Source of the DNA: Scolanthus callimorphus
Lineage: Eukaryota > Cnidaria > Anthozoa > Actiniaria > Edwardsiidae
Assembly (NCBI GenBank): GCA_033964015.1
Contig: CM066913.1
Coordinates: forward strand, 35,973,577-36,037,576
Direction: 5' to 3'
Length of the DNA: 64,000 bases
The notes under the pieces were generated by a model. It was not told the DNA's origin. It ran no database searches and saw only the letters and a list, made by a program, of their open reading frames with translations. Shown piece by piece: positions 34,685 through 49,600 of this stretch; the first letter of the stretch is position 1; each line of letters opens with the position of its first letter. A program made the translations under genes and the position numbers.

Positions 34685-37600
34685 CTTCGGGTGTGGTAAT
34701 TGATGGAGAACAATGAACAGCAGTAGTGAAGAAGGTTGCAGGAATATCGACTTCGAAGTTCCAAACTCAGGCAGGGTTGAATCTGAACTATCTGCGAGAG
34801 TAACATCACTTGTTTCTGTCGAGGAAGTCAGTGGAGAGGTAGAGACGCTTTCTGTAAAACCCGGGAAGAAGAGGTCTGTGTCGAAAACATGGAAACTACC
34901 GTATAGGGAGAAGGGCTGATGGCAGATGATGATAGGTCTACGATAGTGTTCACAGTAGAAATGCTTGAACTTGCCAATGAAGTTAGAGGCGTAGTGGATA
35001 CATCTGTTGTTAGCACTTTCGAAGAAGAGGTCTCTGGTACGATTGTAGAATATGTCGCTTCAAGTGAAGAGCTGATGGTCAAGGTACCTGTTGAGATCTG
35101 ATTTATTTGAGACGTTGTGACACTCTCTGTAGGCACAACGATTGATGTAGTAACAAAGGTTTCGGAAGACGAAGTAAAAATGCCAATCGGGCTTGTAACC
35201 TCAGAAATCGGAAGTTTGGTTGGAGTGATGTTCGTTGCAACGCTCGAAACACTTTCACTGGATGTTGTTGATGGCGATTCCGCACTCGCAGGCTCCGAAG
35301 AAATGGTAGAGCTTTCAACTGATGACAGAGGTGTTGTAGCTGGCACTGTTGTAAACAATTCCGAAGAAGAGGTCTCTGGTACGGTTGTAGAAAATGTCGC
35401 TTCAAGTGAAGGGCTTATAGGCACGGTACTATCTATTGGACTTGTAGTCGCACTCTCTGTAGACTCGACAATTGATGTAGAAATGGAGAGGTCAGGAGAT
35501 GTAGTCAAGATGGCAATCGGGCTTGTAACCTCCGAAGTCACAAGGTGGTTGAAGTGATGGTCGGTGCAATGCTCGAAACACTCTCACTTGGTGTTGTTGA
35601 CGGCGATTCCGCAAACGAGGGCTCCGAAGAAATGCTAGAGCTTTCCACAGATGACACTGTTGTATGCAATTCCGAAGAAGAGGTCGCTGGCACGGTTGTG
35701 GAAAATGTCGCTTCAATTGAGGGGCTGATAGGCACGGTACTTGTTGAGATCTGATCTATTGGACTTGTAGTCGCACTCTCTGTAGACTCGACAATTGATG
35801 TAGAAACGGAGAAGTCAGGAGATGTAGTCAAGATGCCAATCGGGCTTCTAACCTCCGAAGTCACAAAGGTGGTTGAAGTGATGGTCGGTGCAATGCTCGA
35901 AACACTCTCACTTGGTGTTGTTGACGGCGATTCCGCAAACGATGGCTCCGATGAAATTCTAGAGCTTTCCACAGATGACACTGTTGTCAACAATTCCGAA
36001 GAAGAGGTCTCTGGTACGGTTGTGGAAAATGTCGCTTCAAGTGAAGGGCTTATAGGCACGGTACTTGTTGAGATCTGATCTATTGGACTTGTAGTCACAC
36101 TCTCTGTAGACTCAACAATTGATGTAGAAACGGACAGGTCAGGAGATGTATTAAAGATGCCAATCGGGCTTGTAACCTCTGAAGTCACAAAGGTGGTTGG
36201 TGTGATCGTCAGTGCAATGCTCGAAACACTCTCACTTGGTGTTGTTGACGGCGATTCCGCAAACGAGGGCTCCGAAGAAATGCTAGAGCTTTCCACAGAT
36301 GACACTGTTGTCAACAATTCCGAAGAAGAGGTCTCTGGTACGCTTGTTGAAAATGTCGCTTCAAGGGAAGGGCTGATAGGCACGGTACTTGTTGAGATCT
36401 GATCTATTGGACTTCTAGTCGCACTCTCTGTAGACTCGACAATTGATGTAGAAACTGAGAGGTCAGGAGATGTAGTCAAGATGCCAATCGGGCTTGTAAC
36501 CTCCGAAGTCAAAAAGGTGGTTGGAGTGATGGTCGGTGCAATGCTCGAAACACTCTCACTTGGGGTTGTTGACGAGGGCTCCGAAAAAATGCTAGAGCTT
36601 TCCAACGATGACACTGTTGTAAACAATTCCGAAGAAGAGGTCTCTGGTACGGTTGTGGAAAATGTCGCTTCAAGTGAAGGGCTGATAGGCACGGTACTTG
36701 TTGAGATCTGATCTATTGGACTTGTAGTCGCACTCTCTGTAGACTCGACAATTGATGTAGAAATGGAGAGGTCAGGAGATGTAGTCAAGATGGCAATCGG
36801 GCTTGTAACCTCCGAAGTCACAAAGGTGGTTGAAGTGATGGTCGGTGCAATGCTCGAAACACTCTCACTTGGTGTTGTTGACGGCGATTCCGCAAACGAG
36901 GGCTCCGAAGAAATGCTAGAGCTTTCCACAGATGACACTGTTGTATGCAATTCCGAGGAAGAGGTCGCTGGCACGGTTGTGGAAAATGTCGCTTCAATTG
37001 AGGGGCTGATAGGCACGGTACTTGTTGAGATCTGATCTATTGGACTTGTAGTCGCACTCTCTGTAGACTCGACAATTGATGTAGAAACGGAGAAGTCAGG
37101 AGATGTAGTCAAGATGCCAATCGGGCTTCTAACCTCCGAAGTCACAAAGGTGGTTGAAGTGATGGTCGGTGCAATGCTCGAAACACTCTCACTTGGTGTT
37201 GTTGACGGCGATTCCGCAAACGATGGCTCCGATGAAATGCTAGAGCTTTCCACAGATGACACTGTTGTCAACAATTCCGAAGAAGAGGTCTCTGGTACGG
37301 TTGTGGAAAATGTCGCTTCAAGTGAAGGGCTTATAGGCACGGTACTTGTTGAGATCTGATCTATTGGACTTGTAGTCACACTCTCTGTAGACTCAACAAT
37401 TGATGTAGAAACGGACAGGTCAGGAGATGTATAAAGATGCCAATCGGGCTTGTAACCTCTGAAGTCACAAAGGTGGTTGGTGTGATCGTCAGTGCAATGC
37501 TCGAAACACTCTCACTTGGTGTTGTTGACGGCGATTCCGCAAACGAGGGCTCCGAAGAAATGCTAGAGCTTTCCACAGATGACACTGTTGTCAACAATTC

Positions 37601-40600
37601 CGAAGAAGAGGTCTCTGGTACGCTTGTTGAAAATGTCGCTTCAAGGGAAGGGCTGATAGGCACGGTACTTGTTGAGATCTGATCTATTGGACTTCTAGTC
37701 GCACTCTCTGTAGACTCGACAATTGATGTAGAAACTGAGAGGTCAGGAGATGTAGTCAAGATGCCAATCGGGCTTGTAACCTCCGAAGTCAAAAGGTGGT
37801 TGGAGTGATGGTCGGTGCAATGCTCGAAACACTCTCACTTGGGGTTGTTGACGAGGGCTCCGAAAAAATGCTAGAGCTTTCCAACGATGACACTGTTGTA
37901 AACAATTCCGAAGAAGAGGTCTCTGGTACGGTTGTGGAAAATGTCGCTTCAAGTGAAGGGCTGATAGGCACGGTACTTGTTGAGATCTGATCTATTGGAC
38001 TTGTAGTCGCACTCTCTGTAGACTCGACAATTGATGTAGAAATGGAGAGGTCAGGAGATGTAGTCAAGATGCCAATCGGGCTTGTAACCTCCGAAGTCAC
38101 AAAGGTGGTTGAAGTGATGGTCGGTGCAATGCTCGAAACACTCTCACTTGGTGTTGTTGACGGCGATTCCGCAAACGATGGCTCCGAAGATATGCTAGAG
38201 CTTTCCACAGATGACACTGTTGGCAACAATTCCGAGAAGAGGTCTCTGGTAAGGTTGTGGAAAATGTCGCTTCAAGTGAAGGGCTGAAAGGCACTATACT
38301 TGTTGAGATCTGATCTATTGGACTTGTAGTCGCACTCTCTGTAGACTCGACAATTGATGTAGAAACGGAGAGGTCAAGAGATGTAGTCAAGATGCGAATC
38401 GGGCTTGTAACTTCCGAAGTCAAAAAGGTGGTTGAAGTGATGGTCGGTGCAATGCTCGAAACACTCTCACTTGGTGTTGTTGACGGCGATTCCGCAAACG
38501 ATGGCTCCGAAGATATGCTAGTGCTTTCCACAGATGACACTGTTGGAAGCAATTCCGAAGAAGAGGTCTCTGGTACGGTTGTGGAAAATGTCGCTTCAAG
38601 TGAAGGGCTGATAGGCACTATACTTGTTGAGATCTGATCTATTGGACTTGTAGTCGCACGCTCTGTAGACTCGACATATGATGTAGAAACGAGGAGGTCA
38701 GGAGATGTAGTCAAGCTGGCAAACGGGCTTGTAACCTCCGAAGTCACAAAGGTGGTTGAAGTGATGGTCGGTGCAATGCTCGAAACACTCTCACTTGGTG
38801 TTGTTGACGGCGAATCCATGAATGATGGCTCCGAAGAAATGCTAGAGCTTTCCACAGATGACACTGTTGTCAACATTCCGAAGAAGAGGTTTCTGGTACG
38901 GTTGTGGAAAAGTCGCTTCAATTGAGGGGCTGATAGGCACGGTACTTGTTGAGATCTGATCTATTGGACTTGTAGTCGCACTTTCTGTAGACTCGACAAT
39001 TGATGTAGAAACGGAGAGGTTAGGAGATGTAGTCAAGATGCCAATCGGGCTTGTAACCTCGGAAGTCACAAAGGTGGTTGAAGTGATGGTCGGTGCAATG
39101 CTCGAAACACTCTCACTTGGTGTTGTTGACGGCGATTCCGCAAACGATGGCTCCGAAGATATGCTAGAGTTTTCCACAGATGACACTGTTGTAAGCAATT
39201 CCGAAGAAGAGGTCTCTGGTACGGTTGTGGAAAAAGTCGCTTCAAGTGAAGGGCTGATAGGCACTATACTTGTTGAGATCTGATCTATTGGACTTGTAGT
39301 CGCACGCTCTGTAGACTCGACATATGATGTAGAAACGGGGAGGTCAGGAGATGTAGTCAAGCTGGCAAACGGGCTTGTAACCTCCGAAGTCACAGAGGTG
39401 GTTGAAGTGATGGTCGGTGCAATGCTCGAAACACTCTCACTTGGTGTTGTTGACGGCGATTCCGCGAATGATGGCTCCGAAGAAATGCTAGAGCTTTCCA
39501 CAGATGACACTGTTGTCAACAATTCCGAAGAAGAGGTTTCTGTTACGGTTGTGGAAAATGTCGCTTCAATTGAGGGGCTGATAGGCACGGTACTTGTTGA
39601 GATCTGATCTATTGGACTTGTAGTCGCACTTTCTGTAGACTCGACAATTGATGTAGAAACGGAGAGGTTAGGAGATGTAGTCAAGATGCCAATCGGGCTT
39701 GTAACCTCGGAAGTCACAAAGGTGGTTGAAGTAATGGTCGGTGCAATGCTCGAAACACTCTCACTTGGTGTTGTTGACGGGGATTCCGCAAACGATGGCT
39801 CCGAAGAAATGCTAGAGCTTTCCACAGATGACACTGTTGCCAACAATTCCGAAGAAGAGGTTTCTGGTACGGTTGTGGAAAATGTCGCTTCAGGTGAAGG
39901 GCTTATAGGCACGGTACTATCTATTGGACTTGTAGTCGCACTCTCTCTAGACTCGACAATTGATGTAGAAATGGAGAGGTCAGGAGATGTAGTCAAGATG
40001 GCAATCGGCTTGTAACCTCCGAAGTCACAAAGGTGGTTGAAGTGATGGTCGGTGCAATGCTCGAAACACTCTCACTTGGTGTTGTTGACGGCGATTCCGC
40101 AAACGAGGGCTCCGAAGAAATGCTAGAGCTTTCCACAGATGACACGGTTGTAAGCAATTCCGAAGAAGAGGTCGCTGGCACGGTTGTGGAAAATGTCGCT
40201 TCAATTGAGGGGCTGATAGGCACGGTACTTGTTGAGATCTGATCTATTGGACTTGTAGTCGCACTCTCTGTAGACTCAACAATTGATGTAGAAACGGACA
40301 GGTCAGGAGATGTATTCAAGATGCCAATCGGGCTTGTAACCTCTGAAGTCACAAAGGTGGTTGGTGTGATGGTCGGTGCAATGCTCGAAACACTCTCACT
40401 TGGTGTTGTTGACGGCGATTCCGCAAACGAGGGCTCCGAAGAAATGCTAGAGCTTTCCACAGATGACACTGTTGTAAGCAATTCCGAAGAAGAGGTCGCT
40501 GGCACGGTTGTGGAAAATGTCGCTTCATTGAGGGGCTGATAGGCACGGCACTTGTTGAGATCTGATCTATTGGACTTGTAGTCACACTCTCTGTAGACTC

Positions 40601-43600
40601 AACAATTGATGTAGAAACGGACAGGTCAGGAGATGTATTCAAGATGCCACTCGGGCTTGTAACCTCTGAAGTCACAAAGGTGGTTGGTGTGATGGTCGGT
40701 GCAATGCTCGAAACACTCTCACTTGGTGTTGTTGACGGCGATTCCGCAAACGAGGGCTCCGAAGAAATGCTAGAGCTTTCCACAGATGACACTGTTGTCA
40801 ACAATTCCGAAGAAGAGGTCTCTGGTACGCTTGTTGAAAATGTCGCTTCAAGTGAAGGGCTGATAGGCACGGTACTTGTTGAGATCTGATCTATTGGACT
40901 TCTAGTCGCACTCTCTGTAGACTCGACAATTGATGTAGAAACTGAGAGGTCAGGAGATGTAGTCAAGATGCCAATCGGGCTTGTAACCTCCGAAGTCAAA
41001 AGGTGTTTGGAGTGATGGTCGGTGCAATGCTCGAAACACTCTCACTTGGGGTTGTTGACGAGGGCTCCGAAAAAATGCTAGAGCTTTCCAACGATGACAC
41101 TGTTGTAAACAATTCCGAAGAAGAGGTCTCTGGTACGGTTGTGAAAAATGTCGCTTCAAGTGAAGGGCTGATAAGCACGGTACTTGTTGAGATCTGATCT
41201 ATTGGACTTGTAGTCGCACTCTCTGTAGACTCGACAATTGATGTAGAAATGGAGAGGTCAGGAGATGTAGTCAACATGCCAATCGGGCTTGTAACCTCCG
41301 AAGTCACAAAGGTGGTTGAAGTGATGGTCGGTGCAATGCTCGAAACACTCTCACTTGGTGTTGTTGACGGCGATTCCGCAAACGAGGGCTCCGAAGAAAT
41401 GCTAGAGCTTTCCACAGATGACACTGTTGTCAACAATTCCGAAGAAGAGGTCTCTGGTACGCTTGTTGAAAATGTCGCTTCAAGTGAAGGGCTGATAGGC
41501 ACGGTACTTGTTGAGATCTGATCTATTGGACTTCTAGTCGCACTCTCTGTAGACTCGACAATTGATGTAGAAACGGAGAGGTCAGGAGATGTAGTCAAGA
41601 TGGCAATCGGGCTTCTAACCTCCAAAGTCACAAAGGTGGTTGAAGTGATGGTCGGTGCAATGCTCGAAACACTCTCACTTGGTGTTGTTGACGGCGATTC
41701 CGCAAACGTTGGCTCCGAAGATATGCTAGAGCTTTCCACAGATGACACTGTTGTAAGCAATTCCGAAGAAGAGGTCTCTGGTACGGTTGTGGAAAATGTC
41801 GCTTCAAGTGAAGGGCTGATAGGCACTATACTTGTTGAGATCTGATCTATTGGACTTGTAGTCGCACTCTCTGTAGACTCGACAATTGATGTAGAAACGG
41901 AGAGGTCAGAGATGTAGTCAAGATGCGAATCGGGCTTGTAACTTCCGAAGTCACAAAGGTGGTTGAAGTGATGGTCGGTGCAATGCTCGAAACACTCTCA
42001 CTTGGTGTTGTTGACGGCGATTCCGCAAACGTTGGCTCCGAAGATATGCTAGAGCTTTCCACAGATGACACTGTTGTAAGCAATTCCGAAGAAGAGGTCT
42101 CTGGTACGGTTGTGGAAAATGTCGCTTCAAGTGAAGGGCTGATAGGCACTATACTTGTTGAGATCTGATCTATTGGACTTGTAGTCGCACTCTCTGTGGA
42201 CTCGACAATTGATGTAGAAACGGAGAGGTCAGGATATGTAGTCAAGATGGCAATCGGGCTTGTAACCTCCGAAGTCACAAAAGTGGTTGGTATGATGGTC
42301 GGTGCAATGCTCGAAACACTCTCACTTGGTGTTGTTGACGGCGATTCCGCAAACGATGGCTCCGAAGATATGCTAGAGCTTTCCACAGATGACACTGTTG
42401 TAAGCAATTCCGAAGAAGAGGTCTCTGGTACGGTTGTGGAAAATGTCGCTTCAAGTGAACGGCTGATAGGCACTATACTTGTTGAGATCTGATCTATTGG
42501 ACTTGTAGTCGCACGCTCTGTAGACTCGACATATGATGTAGAAACGGGAGGTCAGGAGATGTAGTCAAGCTGGCAAACGGGCTTGTAACCTCCGAAGTCA
42601 CAAAGGTGGTTGAAGTGATGGTCGGTGCAATGCTCGAAACACTCTCACTTGGTGTTGTTGACGGCGATTCCATGAATGATGGCTCCGAAGAAATGCTAGA
42701 GCTTTCCACAGATGACACTGTTGTCAACAATTCCGAAGAAGAGGTTTCTGGTACGGTTGTGGAAAAAGTCGCTTCAATTGAGGGGCTGATAGGCACGGTA
42801 CTTGTTGAGATCTGATCTATTGGACTTGTAGTCGCACTTTCTGTAGACTCGACAATTGATGTAGAAACGGAGAGGTTAGGAGATGTAGTCAAGATGCCAA
42901 TCGGGCTTGTAACCTCGGAAGTCACAAAGGTGGTTGAAGTGATGGTCGGTGCAATGCTCGAAACACTCTCACTTGGTGTTGTTGACGGCGATTCCGCAAA
43001 CGATGGCTCCGAAGATATGCTAGAGTTTTCCACAGATGACACTGTTGTAAGCAATTCCGAAGAAGAGGTCTCTGGTACGGTTGTGGAAAAAGTCGCTTCA
43101 AGTGAAGGGCTGATAGGCACTATACTTGTTGAGATCTGATCTATTGGACTTGTAGTCGCACGCTCTGTAGACTCGACATATGATGTAGAAACGGGGAGGT
43201 CAGGAGATGTAGTCAAGCTGGCAAACGGGCTTGTAACCTCCGAAGTCACAGAGGTGGTTGAAGTGATGGTCGGTGCAATGCTCGAAACACTCTCACTTGG
43301 TGTTGTTGACGGCGATTCCGCGAATGATGGCTCCGAAGAAATGCTAGAGCTTTCCACAGATGACACTGTTGTCAACAATTCCGAAGAAGAGGTTTCTGGT
43401 ACGGTTGTGGAAAATGTCGCTTCAATTGAGGGGCTGATAGGCACGGTACTTGTTGAGATCTGATCTATTGGACTTGTAGTCGCACTTTCTGTAGACTCGA
43501 CAATTGATGTAGAAACGGAGAGGTTAGGAGATGTAGTCAAGATGCCAATCGGGCTTGTAACCTCGGAAGTCACAAAGGTGGTTGAAGTAATGGTCGGTGC

Positions 43601-46600
43601 AATGCTCGAAACACTCTCACTTGGTGTTGTTGACGTGGATTCCGCAAACGATGGCTCCGAAGAAATGCTAGAGCTTTCCACAGATGACACTGTTGCCAAC
43701 AATTCCGAAGAAGAGGTTTCTGGTACGGTTGTGGAAAAAGTCGCTTCAAGTGAAGGGCTTATAGGCACGGTACTATCTATTGGACTTGTAGTCGCACTCT
43801 CTCTAGACTCGACAATTGATGTAGAAATGGAGAGGTCAGGAGATGTAGTCAAGATGGCAATCGGGCTTGTAACCTCCGAAGTCACAAAGGTGGTTGAAGT
43901 GATGGTCGGTGCAATGCTCGAAACACTCTCACTTGGTGTTGTTGACGGCGATTCCGCAAACGAGGGCTCCGAAGAAATGCTAGAGCTTTCCACAGATGAC
44001 ACGGTTGTAAGCAATTCCGAAGAAGAGGTCGCTGGCACGGTTGTGGAAAATGTCGCTTCAATTGAGGGGCTGATAGGCACGGTACTTGTTGAGATCTGAT
44101 CTATTGGACTTGTAGTCGCACTCTCTGTAGACTCAACAATTGATGTAGAAACGGACAGGTCAGGAGATGTATTCAAGATGCCAATCGGGCTTGTAACCTC
44201 TGAAGTCACAAAGGTGGTTGGTGTGATGGTCGGTGCAATGCTCGAAACACTCTCACTTGGTGTTGTTGACGGCGATTCCGCAAACGAGGGCTCCGAAGAA
44301 ATGCTAGAGCTTTCCACAGATGACACTGTTGTAAGCAATTCCGAAGAAGAGGTCGCTGGCACGGTTGTGGAAAATGTCGCTTCAATTGAGGGGCTGATAG
44401 GCACGGTACTTGTTGAGATCTGATCTATTGGACTTGTAGTCGCACTCTCTGTAGAGTCAACAATTGATGTAGAAACGGACAGGTCAGGAGATGTATTCAA
44501 GATGCCAATCGGGCTTGTAACCTCTGAAGTCACAAAGGTGGTTGGTGTGATGGTCGGTGCAATGCTCGAGACACTCTCACTTGGTGTTGTTGACGGCGAT
44601 TCCGCAAACGAGGGCTCCGAAGAAATGCTAGAGCTTTCCACAGATGACACTGTTGTAAGCAATTCCGAAGAAGAGGTCGCTGGCACGGTTGTGGAAAATG
44701 TCGCTTCAATTGAGGGGCTGATAGGCACGGCACTTGTTGAGATCTGATCTATTGGACTTGTAGTCACACTCTCTGTAGACTCAACAATTGATGTAGAAAC
44801 GGACAGGTCAGGAGATGTATTCAAGATGCCACTCGGGCTTGTAACCTCTGAAGTCACAAAGGTGGTTGGTGTGATGGTCGGTGCAATGCTCGAAACACTC
44901 TCACTTGGTGTTGTTGACGGCGATTCCGCAAACGAGGGCTCCGAAGAAATGCTAGAGCTTTCCACAGATGACACTGTTGTCAACAATTCCGAAGAAGAGG
45001 TCTCTGGTACGCTTGTTGAAAATGTCGCTTCAAGTGAAGGGCTGATAGGCACGGTACTTGTTGAGATCTGATCTATTGGACTTCTAGTCGCACTCTCTGT
45101 AGACTCGACAATTGATGTAGAAACTGAGAGGTCAGGAGATGTAGTCAAGATGCCAATCGGGCTTGTAACCTCCGAAGTCAAAAAGGTGTTTGGAGTGATG
45201 GTCGGTGCAATGCTCGAAACACTCTCACTTGGGGTTGTTGACGAGGGCTCCGAAAAAATGCTAGAGCTTTCCAACGATGACACTGTTGTAAACAATTCGA
45301 AGAAGAGGTCTCTGGTACGGTTGTGAAAATGTCGCTTCAAGTGAAGGGCTGATAGGCACGGTACTTGTTGAGATCGGATCTATTGGACTTGTAGTCGCAC
45401 TCTCTGTAGACTCGACAATTGATGTAGAAATGGAGAGGTCAGGAGATGTAGTCAACATGCCAATCGGGCTTGTAACCTCCGAAGTCACAAAGGTGGTTGA
45501 AGTGATGGTCGGTGCAATGCTCGAAACACTCTCACTTGGTGTTGTTGACGGCGATTCCGCAAACGATGGCTCCGAAGATATGCTAGAGCTTTCCACAGAT
45601 GACACTGTTGTAAGCAATTCCGAAGAAGAGGTCGCTGGCACGGTTGTGGAAAATGTCGCTTCAATTGAGGGGCTGATAGGCACGGTACTTGTTGAGATCT
45701 GATCTATTGGACTTGTAGTCGCACTCTCTGTAGACTCAACAATTGATGTAGAAACGGACAGGTCAGGAATGTATTCAAGATGCCAATCGGGCTTGTAACC
45801 TCTGAAGTCACAAAGGTGGTTGGTGTGATGGTCGGTGCAATGCTCGAAACACTCTCACTTGGTGTTGTTGACGGCGATTCCGCAAACGAGGGCTCCGAAG
45901 AAATGCTAGAGCTTTCCACAGATGACACTGTTGTAAGCAATTCCGAAGAAGAGGTCGCTGGCACGGTTGTGGAAAATGTCGCTTCAATTGAGGGGCTGAT
46001 AGGCACGGCACTTGTTGAGATCTGATCTATTGGACTTGTAGTCACACTCTCTGTAGACTCAACAATTGATGTAGAAACGGACAGGTCAGGAGATGTATTC
46101 AAGATGCCAATCGGGCTTGTAACCTCTGAAGTCACAAAGGTGGTTGGTGTGATGGTCGGTGCAATGCTCGAAACACTCTCACTTGGTGTTGTTGACGGCG
46201 ATTCCGCAAACGAGGCCTCCGAAGAAATGCTAGAGCTTTCCACAGATGACACTGTTGTCAACAATTCCGAAGAAGAGGTCTCTGGTACGCTTGTTGAAAA
46301 TGTCGCTTCAAGTGAAGGGCTGATAGGCACGGTACTTGTTGAGATCTGATCTATTGGACTTCTAGTCGCACTCTCTGTAGACTCGACAATTGATGTAGAA
46401 ACTGAGAGGTCAGGAGATGTAGTCAAGATGCCAATCGGGCTTGTAACCTCCGAAGTCAAAAGGTGTTTGGAGTGATGGTCGGTGCAATGCTCGAAACACT
46501 CTCACTTGGGGTTGTTGACGAAGGCTCCGAAAAAATGCTAGAGCTTTCCAACGATGACACTGTTGTAAACAATTCTGAAGAAGAGGTCTCTGGTACGGTT

Positions 46601-49600
46601 GTGAAAATGTCGCTTCAAGTGAAGGGCTGATAGGCACTATACTTGTTGAGATCTGATCTATTGGACTTGTAGTCTCACTCTCTGTGGACTCGACAATTGA
46701 TGTAGAAACGGAGAGGTGAGGATATGTAGTCAAGATGGCAATCGGGCTTGTAACCTCCGAAGTCACAAAGGTGGTTGGTATGATGGTCGGTGCAATGCTC
46801 GAAACACTCTCACTTGGTGTTGTTGACGGCGATTCCGCAAACGATGGCTCCGAAGATATGCTAGAGCTTTCCACAGATGACACTGTTGTAAGCAATTCCG
46901 AAGAAGAGGTCTCTGGTACGGTTGTGGAAAATGTCGCTTCAAGTGAACGGCTGATAGGCACTATACTTGTTGAGATCTGATCTATTGGACTTGTAGTCGC
47001 ACGCTCTGTAGACTCGACATATGATGTAGAAACGGGGAGGTCAGGAGATGTAGTCAAGCTGGCAAACGGGCTTGTAACCTCCGAAGTCACAAAGGTGGTT
47101 GAAGTGATGGTCGGTGCAATGCTCGAAACACTCTCACTTGGTGTTGTTGACGGCGATTCCATGAATGATGGCTCCGAAGAAATGCTAGAGCTTTCCACAG
47201 ATGACACTGTTGTCAACAATTCCGAAGAAGAGGTTTCTGGTACGGTTGTGGAAAAAGTCGCTTCAATTGAGGGGCTGATAGGCACGGTACTTGTTGAGAT
47301 CTGATCTATTGGACTTGTAGTCGCACTTTCTGTAGACTCGACAATTGATGTAGAAACGGAGAGGTTAGGAGATGTAGTCAAGATGCCAATCGGGCTTGTA
47401 ACCTCGGAAGTCACAATGGTGGTTGAAGTGATGGTCGGTGCAATGCTCGAAACACTCTCACTTGGTGTTGTTGACGGCGATTCCGCAAACGATGGCTCCG
47501 AAGATATGCTAGAGTTTTCCACAGATGACACTGTTGTAAGCAATTCCGAAGAAGAGGTTTCTGGTACGGTTGTGGAAAATGTCGCTTCAATTGAGGGGCT
47601 GATAGGCACGGTACTTGTTGAGATCTGATCTATTGGACTTGTAGTCGCACTTTCTGTAGACTCGACAATTGATGTAGAAACGGAGAGGTTAGGAGATGTA
47701 GTCAAGATGCCAATCGGGCTTGTAACCTCGGAAGTCACAAAGGTGGTTGAAGTAATGGTCGGTGCAATGCTCGAAACACTCTCACTTGGTGTTGTTGACG
47801 GGATTCCGCAAACGATGGCTCCGAAGAAATGCTAGAGCTTTCCACAGATGACACTGTTGCCAACAATTCCGAAGAAGAGGTTTCTGGTACGGTTGTGGAA
47901 AATGTCGCTTCAAGTGAAGGGCTTATAGGCACGGTACTATCTATTGGACTTGTAGTCGCACTCTCTCTAGACTCGACAATTGATGTAGAAATGGAGAGGT
48001 CAGGAGATGTAGTCAAGATGGCAATCGGGCTTGTAACCTCCGAAGTCACAAAGGTGGTTGAAGTGATGGTCGGTGCAATGCTCGAAACACTCTCACTTGG
48101 TGTTGTTGACGGCGATTCCGCAAACGAGGGCTCCGAAGAAATGCTAGAGCTTTCCACAGATGACACGGTTGTAAGCAATTCCGAAGAAGAGGTCGCTGGC
48201 ACGGTTGTGGAAAATGTCGCTTCAATTGAGGGGCTGATAGGCACGGTACTTGTTGAGATCTGATCTATTGGACTTGTAGTCGCACTCTCTGTAGACTCAA
48301 CAATTGATGTAGAAACGGACAGGTCAGGAGATGTATTCAAGATGCCAATCGGGCTTGTAACCTCTGAAGTCACAAAGGTGGTTGGTGTGATGGTCGGTGC
48401 AATGCTCGAAACACTCTCACTTGGTGTTGTTGACGGCGATTCCGCAAACGAGGGCTCCGAAGAAATGCTAGAGCTTTCCACAGATGACACTGTTGTAAGC
48501 AATTCCGAAGAAGAGGTCGCTGGCACGGTTGTGGAAAATGTCGCTTCAATTGAGGGGCTGATAGGCACGGTACTTGTTGAGATCTGATCTATTGGACTTG
48601 TAGTCGCACTCTCTGTAGAGTCAACAATTGATGTAGAAACGGACAGGTCAGGAGATGTATTCAAGATGCCAATCGGGCTTGTAACCTCTGAAGTCACAAA
48701 GGTGGTTGGTGTGATGGTCGGTGCAATGCTCGAGACACTCTCACTTGGTGTTGTTGACGGCGATTCCGCAAACGAGGGCTCCGAAGAAATGCTAGAGCTT
48801 TCCACAGATGACACTGTTGTAAGCAATTCCGAAGAAGAGGTCGCTGGCACGGTTGTGGAAAATATCGCTTCAATTGAGGGGCTGATAGGCACGGCACTTG
48901 TTGAGATCTGATCTATTGGACTTGTAGTCACACTCTCTGTAGACTCGAAAATTGATGTAGAAACGGACAGGTCAGGAGATGTATTCAAGATGCCAATCGG
49001 GCTTGTAACCTCTGAAGTCACAAAGGTGGTTGGTGTGATGGTCGGTGCAATGCTCGAAACACTCTCACTTGGTGTTGTTGACGGCGATTCCGCAAACGAG
49101 GGCTCCGAAGAAATGCTAGAGCTTTCCACAGATGACACTGTTGTAAGCAATTCCGAAGAAGATGTCGCTGGCACGGTTGTGGAAAATGTCGCTTCAATTG
49201 AGGGGCTGATAGGCACGGTACTTGTTGAGATCTGATCTATTGGACTTGTAGTCGCACTCTCTGTAGAGTCAACAATTGATGTAGAAACGGACAGGTCAGG
49301 AGATGTATTCAAGATGCCAATCGGGCTTGTAACCTCTGAAGTCACAAAGGTGGTTGGTGTGATGGTCGGTGCAATGCTCGAAACACTCTCACTTGGTGTT
49401 GTTGACGGCGATTCCGCAAACGAGGGCTCCGAAGAAATGCTAGAGCTTTCCACAGATGACACTGTTGTAAGCAATTCCGAAGAAGAGGTCGCTGGCACGG
49501 TTGTGGAAAATGTCGCTTCAATTGAGGGCTGATAGGCACGGCACTTGTTGAGATCTGATCTATTGGACTTGTAGTCGCACTCTCTGTAGACTCAACAATT

